This document shows positions 16,098-24,415 of a stretch of 56,620 nucleotides of DNA, piece by piece. Numbering within the stretch: the first letter of the stretch is position 1; each line of letters begins with the position of its first letter. The notes under the pieces are model-generated. The model searched no databases, had not been told where the DNA came from, and saw only the letters and a program-made list of their open reading frames with translations. A program made the position numbers and the translations under genes. Source of the DNA: Amantichitinum ursilacus (lineage in GTDB: Bacteria; Pseudomonadota; Gammaproteobacteria; Burkholderiales; Chitinibacteraceae); the NCBI RefSeq assembly GCF_001294205.1, contig NZ_LAQT01000034.1, forward strand, positions 1-56,620, written 5' to 3'.

Positions 16098-16523
16098 TCA
16101 ATCCGCTTTGGCGGCGCTTGCCTTGCTTTTTGCCCGGCTGGGGGCCAGCAATTTCCAGCTGCCGTCGTCCAGCTTGCAATATGCGGGTGTCATACGATCG
16201 TTTTGTACCTTGCTGGTAAACGAGAGCTGGATATTCCGACAAGCGCGACCGCCATGCTGGTAGCTGCGCGTGGGCACCAGGTCCACCGTGGTGCCGCGTT
16301 TGCTGTCGGTATCGGCATCGGCGCTGCTCCAGCTGCGGTGCTCGCCATCTTTGGCTTCGTTGAGCGTGGCCATCACGCTTTCGTTCAGGCTTTTTTGATC
16401 AGCGCCGGACAAGCGCGTTAACGGGGTATTGCTCATAAAGCCCAGGCCAGCGCTTTGCGCCATGGGGATAACGATGGGCGCGGTCGCAATCAGTGCGGCC
16501 ATGCAGGCGGTCATACAACGCAT
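16098..16523 (-). CDS. Secreted protein with RT0821/Lpp0805-type surface antigen domain
   Basis: 141 residues. A signal peptide covers residues 1 to ~25 (ending MAQSAG). The C-terminal half shows the pattern of the Rickettsia 17-kDa/RT0821 surface antigen domain: SW.S.D.D...GTTVDLVPTRSY, GRACRNIQLSF, then AYCKLDDGSWKLL, with two conserved Cys. Proteins of this type are outer-membrane or periplasmic and their role is not established. No lipobox is visible, so it is probably soluble after export. It has a terminator of its own. The family assignment rests on motif spacing and is moderate. Confidence 0.6.
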   Translation of the reverse strand: MRCMTACMAALIATAPIVIPMAQSAGLGFMSNTPLTRLSGADQKSLNESVMATLNEAKDGEHRSWSSADADTDSKRGTTVDLVPTRSYQHGGRACRNIQLSFTSKVQNDRMTPAYCKLDDGSWKLLAPSRAKSKASAAKAD

Positions 16524-16976
16524 GCTGGAACTCCCTTCGGGATGGTTGGATTTTTACACAGTGAGAAAAAAGGTTCTGTCGGTGTGCGGCGTACAAGGTC
16601 GCACAGGCTGTGGGTGGCGGCCTGACGCGGTGATCACCCCCCTCGCCGGCCGCCTGATCGGCCTGGCGGTGCGGGCTGCACACCCGCCCTGCCTGAAATC
16701 TTCAAAGTAGCGCTCACATTCGCATTGCTGCGAGCTTTCGGCGCGACGCTGCGGCAGGCGTGGGCAAACAGGGGCGTAGTCTTGCTTAACACGGTCGGCG
16801 CAGGCTACGGCATTAGTCGGCATTGCCTATGCCATCCGGGCGGCGCCACGCCGGTTCCGGTCAGACTTTGGCGTTTTACGGGATGCGGTATCAGATATAG
16901 ACAACCGGGCGAGCGCGCGCCAGTCGGATGCAGTCGAAATCTATATATATATAGATAGTGCGGCGGCGCTGGAGGG
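16524..16976. other. 453-bp intergenic region
   Basis: Upstream of the surface-antigen-like gene and downstream of the transporter-like gene, both minus strand. An 18-bp alternating AT palindrome (ATCTATATATATATAGAT) lies at 16939-16956, 20 bp from the stop at 16977. No gene seen. Confidence 0.5.
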
Positions 16977-17789
16977 CTAGTCCGGAAACAGCACCGACGC
17001 CGTCAATCGCACGCCCCAGCCCGGCGCGGTTTCGGGCCGCGCCATCCAGTATTTGCCTTCCAGACCCAGACTGGCTTTTTGCTGGCCAAAGTTGAATGCC
17101 TTGCTGACACCCGCGCTGACCGGCACCGCCCAGTTATGCTGCGCCCAGTCATAACTACTCTCGGAACCCACCGACCAGGTCAGCCCCGATTTCTGGATAA
17201 ACGCCAGAAACGGCTGCATGGCCGAGACGCTGCCCGCATTACGCAGATTGCTGGCCACGCCCGGCGTGGCATACGACCAGATATGGCTGGCCTGCACGCC
17301 CCACTGCCACTGGCTGGATTGCATCATCACCACGCCCGAGGGGCCGACGCCCCAACGGTCGGTGCCGGCCAGGCGTGTGCTGGGGTCAGTACTGAGATAA
17401 GCGGTGCCGCCTGCCAGCAGCAGACCATCGTTGCTGGTGGTATTGGGCGCCAGCCAGACGTTATGCACGGTCTCGCCGCCGCCATACGGATTGCTACCGG
17501 GCAGAAGATCAGTCTGCGCGCCCGACAGACTGGTGCGCGCCAGCATCGACCAATCGCGGTTAAGCGGTACCAGCGCATCCTGTTCCGGCTGCGGCACGCC
17601 CCAGTTATGCGCCAGCGCGCTTTGCATCAGCCGGGCCCCCACGGTTTGCTGCGGCGGGCGCAATAACGCCAGGCCGGCGTCATCGATTTCATCAGCCAAC
17701 GCAGTCGCCGCCGTCATGGCAAGGCACAGATAAAACGCAGCCTGCAGCCAGTGTGGCCGTGTTTTGTGCGCTGCGTTGCCGTGTGCCAT
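16977..17789 (-). CDS. Outer-membrane transporter-like protein (MetA-pathway/'neuromedin U' family)
   Basis: 270 residues. The N-terminal signal (HWLQAAFYLCLAMTAATALA) is cut near residue 32. The mature protein has alternating beta-strand character with family landmarks: WSMLARTSLSG, GLLLAGGTAYLSTDP, GVQASHIWSYA, SAMQPFLAFIQKSGLTWSVG, and a C-terminus ending LTASVLFPD, a beta-strand typical of outer-membrane barrels. Members are annotated as putative transporters in aromatic-degradation loci, without firm biochemistry. It is followed upstream by an mscS gene on the same strand, 208 bp away, and probably has its own promoter there. Moderate confidence in the family. Confidence 0.65.
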   Translation of the reverse strand: MAHGNAAHKTRPHWLQAAFYLCLAMTAATALADEIDDAGLALLRPPQQTVGARLMQSALAHNWGVPQPEQDALVPLNRDWSMLARTSLSGAQTDLLPGSNPYGGGETVHNVWLAPNTTSNDGLLLAGGTAYLSTDPSTRLAGTDRWGVGPSGVVMMQSSQWQWGVQASHIWSYATPGVASNLRNAGSVSAMQPFLAFIQKSGLTWSVGSESSYDWAQHNWAVPVSAGVSKAFNFGQQKASLGLEGKYWMARPETAPGWGVRLTASVLFPD

Positions 17790-17871
17790 GCCCGTTCTCC
17801 CGACGTGCGCCGACCGGTCTTGTGGATGGGGCGGGCTACGTGTCTAGTGTGTTTTTATTCAGGGTCGGCGG

Positions 17872-17943
17872 CGCGTTTAAAACGCGTTTCAGCAGGGCCT
17901 GACCAATGCTGTAACGTTAGACGGGTTGTCGTGAAAATTCACG
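17872..17943. promoter_or_regulatory. Two palindromes upstream of the transporter-like gene
   Basis: CGCGTTT-A-AAACGCG (17872-17886) and CGTGAA-AA-TTCACG (17930-17943) lie between the mscS stop and the transporter-like start. They could be operators or weak transcript-end hairpins; no T-run follows on either strand. Confidence 0.3.
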
Positions 17944-17997
17944 CCCAGCCGTTATCTGGCTACGGCCGCTAGTCAGTTTTGCAACACCCGCTGGCGT

Positions 17998-19623
17998 TCA
18001 AGGCGCTTTGGGCGACGCGGGCTGCGGCCCCGCTGGCGGCACGGCCGGGGCGGTGTACCAGGCAGCCCGCGGCACCAGTACATTGCGCTCGGGCTGCTCT
18101 TCAAAGTGCGGCGACATGATCTGCACGCCGTGCGTATTGAATTCATCCTGTATTTCGCCATGCAGCACCGACAGCACCGAGGCGCGTTCCAGCGGGTTGG
18201 GCATATGCGCGAACAACTGATATTCCACATAAAAATCGGACAGGGCGCGCTGCAACACATACGGCGTGGGCGTCTGCGCCAGCCCCGGCGTACGTAGCGC
18301 CGCGCCGATCAACATGGCGTGGACCTGACGCCACGGCGTGTCGTAGCCGATTGTCACCGTGGTCGACACCAGCGACCCCGCGGGCCCGGCCTGGCGGGTG
18401 TAGTTGTAGATGGTGTTGCCCACCACCACCGCGTTCGGGATGGTGATTTCCTCCATGCGCCGCGTCAGCAACTTGACCGACAAGGTGCTTAATTCGGTGA
18501 CCACACCGGTGGTGTCACCGATGGCCACCAGATCGCCGCGGCGCAATGCGCGTGAATACACCAACACCATTCCGCTCATAAGCTGGTTAACCACGCCCGC
18601 CGAACCCAGCGTGATCATAAAACCGAATAACACGGACAAACCCTTGAATACGTCGCTTTGCGAGCCCGGAATATACGGATAAGCAAAGGTCAGCCCCAAT
18701 GCCCACACCAATACGCTGACCATGCGCCGCGTTGCGCCCGCCGTTTCGGGGTGCAGACCAGGTATTTCCATCTGCCCCTGCTGGATTGAGGCAAAAATGC
18801 GAATCACCAGTGCGTTTACCGCGCGCGTAATCAGCAGGATCACCACCACCGTCATTACGCCCGGAATGGCATCGATAAACGCCTGAGCAAAGCGGCTGGC
18901 CAAGCCGGCCAGCAACGCGCCCATGCGATCGCCCAAAGGTTGGGTAAACGTAAATTGCTCCAGCACATACAACAACCACGCCCACGCCAGCGCCAGCCAG
19001 GCCAGCACCGCAAGAGTCTGAATCAGACGCACCGCCCATTGCTGCAACATCTCGATCCAGTCAAAGCCTGCTACGGCGGTGTGCGCGTCGCGCACGCGCG
19101 CCAGCACGGCCAGCAATTTGCGCCGCAAGCGACCCAGCAACCAGCTGGCCACGATCAGCAAAGCTGTCGCAATCGCGCTGGTGATTGCGCCGTGGATCAG
19201 ATTCGGCCAGTGCAGGCCATCGGCCTTGGCGACCAGCGCGGCGCGCAGATTGGCGTCGGTGCGTTCAACCAGTTGCGGATAGCTTTGCGCGGACGCCGGG
19301 TCGCGGTCGTCGGGCACCAGCCAGAACAGCAGCCGATCGCCCAACTGGAAGACGGTGACCGGCGCGCCATTCATGCTGAGCTGCAAGCGCGTTAGCGGCG
19401 CGCTGAGTGCGCGTTCGGACAAGGCGTCCAGACTGGCTTCGGTACGCGACACCCGCAGTTGCGGGGTAACTCCACCCAGACTGGCGCGAAACGTGACGAT
19501 GTCGCGGTTGGCAAATTGCAAGGTGGCCGCGGCAGGTGCCGGGGCGGTCAGTGCACTGGGCGCCGCCGTGGCACAGGGTAACGTCACACACGCCAGCCAC
19601 AAACAAAGCAGGTATTTGCACAT
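17998..19623 (-). CDS. MscS-family mechanosensitive channel with signal peptide
   Basis: 541 residues. Residues 1 to ~21 form a signal peptide (MCKYLLCLWLACVTLPCATA), followed by a ~110-residue periplasmic region, four to five membrane helices (for example LAVLAWLALAWAWLLYVL and VMTVVVILLITRAVNALVI), and the MscS pore/beta domain around VLFGFMITLGSAGVVNQLMS and RRGDLVAIGDTTGVVTEL, IPNAVVVGNTIYNYTR. It opens under membrane tension to release solutes in the inner membrane (family knowledge). The ATG at 19623 is chosen because the signal peptide begins there; the frame extends further upstream without support. A second MscS channel is at 39462-40628. Confidence 0.88.
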   Translation of the reverse strand: MCKYLLCLWLACVTLPCATAAPSALTAPAPAAATLQFANRDIVTFRASLGGVTPQLRVSRTEASLDALSERALSAPLTRLQLSMNGAPVTVFQLGDRLLFWLVPDDRDPASAQSYPQLVERTDANLRAALVAKADGLHWPNLIHGAITSAIATALLIVASWLLGRLRRKLLAVLARVRDAHTAVAGFDWIEMLQQWAVRLIQTLAVLAWLALAWAWLLYVLEQFTFTQPLGDRMGALLAGLASRFAQAFIDAIPGVMTVVVILLITRAVNALVIRIFASIQQGQMEIPGLHPETAGATRRMVSVLVWALGLTFAYPYIPGSQSDVFKGLSVLFGFMITLGSAGVVNQLMSGMVLVYSRALRRGDLVAIGDTTGVVTELSTLSVKLLTRRMEEITIPNAVVVGNTIYNYTRQAGPAGSLVSTTVTIGYDTPWRQVHAMLIGAALRTPGLAQTPTPYVLQRALSDFYVEYQLFAHMPNPLERASVLSVLHGEIQDEFNTHGVQIMSPHFEEQPERNVLVPRAAWYTAPAVPPAGPQPASPKAP

Positions 19624-19950
19624 GGTTTTTGCCGGGCCATTTTTGAGGGGTTTTGGGTGGTATAGCTGATGCCGGTGGGGAAATGAATGTTTACAGCGCC
19701 AACACAACATCAGCGCCCTGTCCGCAGGCAACCAGGACATTGCCATCCGAGTGCAAAACCGCGCCCTCCCGACCGCCTACCGCCATGCAATTGGCGTCTG
19801 CGGGGGCCTGGTTTTCTCGTAATTTTCTGAATCGTGGGGCAATTATTGCCGGTGTCATCACGCAATTGGAATGCATTACAGACTGCGCCGCACCCTGCCC
19901 CATACCCTTTGCCGTTGGTTCTCAACAATATCGGCAAGGGGCAAAACGGC
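19624..19950. other. Divergent intergenic region mscS / vgrG
   Basis: 327 bp between divergent starts. It must contain promoters for the mscS gene and the T6SS island. I see no gene or conspicuous repeat. AAGGGG at ~19937 is the ribosome site that fixes the vgrG start. Confidence 0.5.
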
Positions 19951-22495
19951 ATGCAGCGGTATTTTCTGGACGTGATGACTGCGGACGCCATTTCGCCGCC
20001 ACTGGATGTGCATTCTTTCCTGATTCAGGAAGCCATCGGCCAGCCCTACCGGATCGAAGTCACCGTCACCAGTTCGCAGCCCGATCTGCCGCTGCTGGCC
20101 TTGCTCGATCGGCCCGCCACCTTCCGCATCCCCTTGCATCCAGACGATATCGTTACGCCCAGACCGGATGCGATGACCGCTCCCGTTGCGCCGATCAAAG
20201 ACCGGCGCTGGAACGGTGTCATCCGCGAAGCACGCCGACTGGCCAGTTCGCGCGATCTCACCGAGTATTTTTTTGTCTTGGAGCCGCGGCTGGCACGGCT
20301 GCGCGATAGCAAAACCACGCGCTTGCTGCAAAACCAGTCCGCCCGCCAAGCCGTGGAAACCGTGCTGCGCGCGGCCGGCTGTACCGGCGCCGATTTCCGC
20401 TTTGATTTGCGCCGCCAACCCGAAGTGCGCGATCACCTGACGATCTGGGCAGAATCGCCGTACGACTTTGTCCACCGCTGGCTGGAAGCTGAAGGCATCT
20501 GGTTTGTCTTCGAACAGAAAGATGACAAGGATTGCATCCGCTTTTGCGATGACAACTCGCATTACCTGCCACGGCTGGGCGTCATCCTGCAGCGCTCGGA
20601 TGCGGGTTTGCTCAGCCACCAACGCGAAACGGTGCGCCAGTTGGAAGTCCACACGCGCCCTGCGCTGGCGGCGGTCGGCACGCGAGATTACAACTATCGC
20701 GCCACCGGCGGCGCGCCACTGGACAGCGCCAAACGCACCACAGGCCAAGTGCCTGGCGAGTTGGGCGAACACTATATTTATGGACCCAACTACAAGACGC
20801 CAGAGGAAGGCGCGGCGCTAGCCCGCCTGCACTACGAAGTCAGCCACGCCACGCAAGTGCAAGCGCATGGCGCGGGCAACGTGTTGGCCATGGAACCGGG
20901 AAGGCTGTTCCAGACCGATACGCACTTCAGCGAAGCGGAATTCGGCTGGGTGGTGGTCAGCATCGAGCATCGCGGCGCGCGCAACCAGGCGTACTCCAAC
21001 CGCTTTAGCGCCATCCCCTCCACCACGCAGTACCGCATGCCGCTGGATACGCCCCGCCCGCGCATCAGCGGCACCATCCCGGCGCGCATCACTTCGCCCA
21101 GCAAATATCAGTACGCGTTTCTCGACGCCGAAGGCCGGGTGCGCATTACCTATGATTTCGATCAGGACAAAGGCCAGTGGCCACCTGGTGGCAGCAGCCG
21201 CCCGGTGCGGCTGGCCTCCATCTATTCGGGCAACGATTACGGCATCACGTTTCCGCCGATTGATGGTCAGGAAGTGCAAATCAGTTTTGTGGGAGGTGAC
21301 CCGGACCGGCCGTTTGTGGCGCACACGATGCACGACCAGACCAACCCGGCCCATCTGCACGCGGCGACGTACAGCAAAAACATCATCCGCAGCGCCGCGG
21401 GCAACGAAATCCGGCTGGAAGACCGCCGCGGCAAAGAACACCTGCGCGCCTATAGCCCGTATGGCCAGTCCTGGCTGGATCTGGGCCATCTGGTGGCCAG
21501 TCAGTACCAAGGCAACGACACCGAACGCGGCCATGGCTTTGAATTAAAAACCAACGACTGGGGCAGCGTGCGCGCGGGTAAAGGCCTTTACCTGAGTGCG
21601 CACGACCGACCGGGATGGCAACACGCCGCAACTGGATCTATCGGAGCCCCGTGCACAACTGGAGCAAGCGCTGGCGCACATGAAATCGCTGTCGCTACTG
21701 GCTGGCCAAGCCAAAGCGCTGGCGGCCGACGTGGAAGCGCAGCAGCAGTTGTTGCAGCACAAACTGGACAAACTGCAAGCCGCAGTGCTGCTCGCCAGCG
21801 CGCCCGCAGGCATCGCATTAACCAGCGGCGAACATCTCCAGCTGGCCGCCCACCAGAACCTGATGCTGACGGCGGGCCGCAACGCCGACCTAGGCGTCAT
21901 CAAGCGCCTGACCATCGCCGCAGGCGAAGCCATCAGCCTGTTCGCGCACAAAGCCGGCCTCAAACTGTTTGCCGCGCAGGGCAAGGTCGAAATCCAGGCG
22001 CAAAGCGACAACCTCGAACTGATCGCCACCAAAGACATCCTGCAAACCTCGGGCCAGCGCATCGTGCTGGGCGCGAAAGACGAACTGATGCTGGTCGGCA
22101 ACGGCGGCAGTTATATCAAGCTGGATGGCGGCAATGTCGAAATCGGTGGGCCGGGCAAATTGCTGATACGCACCAGCGGCGTCAGCAAACAAGACGCGGC
22201 CAACCAGCGCGTTGCCATGCCCGCCTTTGCCGAAGACAGCTTCGACGAAAAATTCATCATCTCGCACGGCATCAGCGGCGAACCGCTGCCCAACCAGCGC
22301 TACAAGATCACGCTGGCCAGCGGCGAAATCATCGAAGGCCTGACCGACAGCAAGGGCCAGACCGCGCTGCTACGCAGCCAGGCGCTCGACGGCATGAAGT
22401 TGATGCTGGGCGCGGCGGAGAAGACTGCTCAAACCGGGCTGGCTGCAGGCATGAACACGACATCGGGCGCTAGCGTGCCGAAGGAACGGCCATGA
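19951..22495 (+). pseudogene. vgrG: vgrG, T6SS spike protein, interrupted by a 4-bp duplication
   Basis: Encodes a VgrG spike. The first frame (from ATG 19951 after AAGGGG) has the gp27-like base (RYFLDVMTADAISPPLDVHS, HRWLEAEGIWFVFEQ) and the gp5/OB part (VRITYDFDQDKGQWPP, GNDYGITFPPIDGQEV), then GNEIRLEDRRGKEHL. At 21603-21610 the tetramer CGAC is doubled, shifting the frame; removing one copy restores SAHDRDGNTPQLDLSEP and joins to the second frame, giving ~846 residues. The second part is DUF2345 plus a transthyretin-like C-terminal domain, which in other VgrGs recruits effectors. Unshifted translation runs in a wrong, Arg-rich frame to 22473. The true stop overlaps the first immunity gene (ATGA). 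Could be a recent mutation or an assembly error. Confidence 0.88.
21611..22495 (+). CDS. VgrG C-terminal part (DUF2345 and TTR-like domain) in the shifted frame
   Basis: Open frame downstream of the 4-bp duplication, beginning at RDGNTPQLDLSEP and remaining intact for ~294 codons. DUF2345 repeats are visible (GEHLQLAAHQNLMLTAG, KLFAAQGKVEIQAQSDNLEL, GGSYIKLDGGNVEIGGPG). The end (DEKFIISHGISGEPLPNQRY, TLASGEIIEGLTDSKGQTAL) is the transthyretin-like effector-binding type. A GTG at 21596 could in principle start it, but no ribosome site is evident, so it is best read as the second half of vgrG. Confidence 0.7.
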   Translation, partial: RDGNTPQLDLSEPRAQLEQALAHMKSLSLLAGQAKALAADVEAQQQLLQHKLDKLQAAVLLASAPAGIALTSGEHLQLAAHQNLMLTAGRNADLGVIKRLTIAAGEAISLFAHKAGLKLFAAQGKVEIQAQSDNLELIATKDILQTSGQRIVLGAKDELMLVGNGGSYIKLDGGNVEIGGPGKLLIRTSGVSKQDAANQRVAMPAFAEDSFDEKFIISHGISGEPLPNQRYKITLASGEIIEGLTDSKGQTALLRSQALDGMKLMLGAAEKTAQTGLAAGMNTTSGASVPKERP

Positions 22496-23400
22496 AACGC
22501 GCTGGGTATAAAGCCGCTGGCTTTTTGTTGGCTGTTGCCGGGGCCGTATTACTGAATGGCTGCGCCATCATCGCACTACCTGGCGCGGCGGGCGCCGTGG
22601 GTTCCACCCGATCAAACAGCGAATGGAAGGGCTATCCGAAGTACGACGTTGATCCACAAGTGATCTATCGCATCGATGACCATCGCTACGTGACCATGGA
22701 GAACTACCTGGATTGCAAGTTCGCGAACTACGTGTCGGGCAATCAGGAAGTCTATTACCACCACGACAGGCTGGGCATCACCACCCGGTTGGGAACCAAT
22801 AGAACCGCCTATCAAGGCAAATTGATCATTGATGCACCGGCTGGCAAAAACCTGGCCTTCCCTGGCTCACCCTGGGGCGTTTGCACGTACGGCGACAAGG
22901 GTTGCAGCGTTTACATCGCTTATTCAGCAGACAGCGGCAGGACGTGGAATGGGCTCCAGTACATGCACTACGCCAAAAGTCCCGCCGAGACACGCGATTA
23001 CGCCGTCGTGGTTACCGACGACGCACTGTATATACGCCACCGCGACGCAGATCCCATCAAATATCCAATGGGCTCTCAGTGGAATAGCGCTTGGGGTCCA
23101 GGATTGGGAAACCAGGATTTTGGATCTCGCCTACGTGCGGCGATGACCGCAGCCCGGCAGCAAGATATACCTCAGGAAGCCATTGATGATGAGGGGCGCT
23201 ATTACGATCAGTTGCCTTTGGAAGAGCGCGATGCAGCCATGCGCCGTCTCTCCATTTTCAAGCGCCAGGTCATGGCCACTGTCCCTGCGTCCAGGATCCC
23301 TCCAGAGGCACATACCCCGTCGGGCATGGACCGTCTCGTCTGCGACCCCACCATCACGCCGCGCGGTGTGACCTACTCCAAGCCGGCGTACTCCCGGTAA
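22492..23400 (+). CDS. Tli3-like T6SS immunity lipoprotein, copy 1
   Basis: 302 residues. Lipoprotein signal with lipobox LLNGC (Cys24). The mature part has the features of the Tli3 immunity family: VIYRIDDHRYVTMENY, GKLIIDAPAGKNLAFPGSPW, CTYGDKGCSVYIAYSADSG, YAVVVTDDALYIRH, and closing LVCDPTITPRGVTYSK. Such proteins neutralise the lipase Tle3 in the periplasm (family knowledge). The start overlaps the vgrG stop (ATGA). A second copy follows; signal region and C-terminus are almost identical between copies, while the centre differs. It precedes the Tle3 gene at 24416. Confidence 0.8.
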   Translation: MKRAGYKAAGFLLAVAGAVLLNGCAIIALPGAAGAVGSTRSNSEWKGYPKYDVDPQVIYRIDDHRYVTMENYLDCKFANYVSGNQEVYYHHDRLGITTRLGTNRTAYQGKLIIDAPAGKNLAFPGSPWGVCTYGDKGCSVYIAYSADSGRTWNGLQYMHYAKSPAETRDYAVVVTDDALYIRHRDADPIKYPMGSQWNSAWGPGLGNQDFGSRLRAAMTAARQQDIPQEAIDDEGRYYDQLPLEERDAAMRRLSIFKRQVMATVPASRIPPEAHTPSGMDRLVCDPTITPRGVTYSKPAYSR

Positions 23401-23470
23401 AGCCAGTCATGAGATGCAAATTTGCACGCCCGCCGCACACAACGTCCCAATCAGAAAAAGAGACTTTGCA

Positions 23471-24397
23471 ATGAAACAACCACCCCTGAAATCCGCTGCC
23501 TTTGTGCTGGTTTTGACCGGAATCGCGTTGCTGAACGGCTGCGCCATCATCGCACTACCTGGCGCGGCGGGCGCCGTGGGTTCTACCCGATCAAACAGCG
23601 AATGGAAGGGCTACCCGAAATACGACGTTGATCCACAAGTGATCTATCGCATCGATGACCATCGCTACGTGACGATGGAGAACTACCCGGACTGCGAGTT
23701 CAAAAACCACGTCAGCGTGGATGGCATACAGGTCGTGCGTTACCACGACGACAAGATGGGTATCAATACGGAGTTGGTTGCCAGTTTTGCGGCCTATAAA
23801 GGCAAGCTGATCATCGCCGCGCCGGGCGGCAGGAACCTGGCTTTTCCGAGTACACCCTGGGGGGCCTGCACCTACGGCGAAAAAGGATGCAGCGTATACA
23901 TCGACTACTCCACGGATGGGGGCATCACTTGGGGAGCAATTCAGTACATGCAATACGCTACTGACATCGCGCGTACCAAAGAATACTCGGTGGTAGTTAC
24001 CGACGACGCGTTGTATATCCAGCAGGGCAACGCCACGCCACGCCAATATCCGATGGGTAGCCAGTTGAGTAGTGCTCGCGGTCCCGGCTTGGGCGAAGAG
24101 GATTTCAGAGCCCGTATAGATGCCGCATTAGCCGCCGCGCGCCCGCCAGACATCCCGCAAGAAGCCATCGATGACGAACGGAGTTACTCGAACAAACTCC
24201 AGCAACAAGTATCACAAGAAGAGTACGACAAGGCCAAACGTCGCCTTTGGGCCTTCGAGCGCCAGGTCGTCGCCACGGTCCCTGCTCCGAGAATTCCCGC
24301 TGAGGCGCGGACCCCATCCGGCATGGACCATCTCGTCTGCGACCCCACCATCACGCCGCGCGGTGTGACCTACTCCAAGTCCGCGTCCCCAATCTAA
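23471..24397 (+). CDS. Tli3-like T6SS immunity lipoprotein, copy 2
   Basis: 308 residues, lipobox LLNGC (Cys24). It shares with copy 1 an almost identical stretch from NGCAIIALPGAAGAVG through the RIDDHRYVTMENY region, and the same C-terminal VCDPTITPRGVTYSK. The middle (for example MGINTELVASFAAYKG, YSTDGGITWGAIQYMQY) is substantially changed and a small insertion QQVSQEE appears near residue 245. It lies 70 bp after copy 1 and 18 bp before tle3. It may protect against the adjacent effector while copy 1 covers a variant, or the reverse. Start chosen at ATG 23471, where the lipoprotein signal begins; a frame from 23414 adds 19 unsupported residues. Confidence 0.8.
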   Translation: MKQPPLKSAAFVLVLTGIALLNGCAIIALPGAAGAVGSTRSNSEWKGYPKYDVDPQVIYRIDDHRYVTMENYPDCEFKNHVSVDGIQVVRYHDDKMGINTELVASFAAYKGKLIIAAPGGRNLAFPSTPWGACTYGEKGCSVYIDYSTDGGITWGAIQYMQYATDIARTKEYSVVVTDDALYIQQGNATPRQYPMGSQLSSARGPGLGEEDFRARIDAALAAARPPDIPQEAIDDERSYSNKLQQQVSQEEYDKAKRRLWAFERQVVATVPAPRIPAEARTPSGMDHLVCDPTITPRGVTYSKSASPI

Positions 24398-24415
24398 GGG
24401 AAACGGAGACACATC

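Noticed and set aside
22091-22473. Continuation of the first vgrG frame to its own stop at 22473
   Set aside because: After 21610 the frame becomes Arg/Gln/His-rich, while the alternative frame encodes an intact DUF2345 and C-terminal domain.
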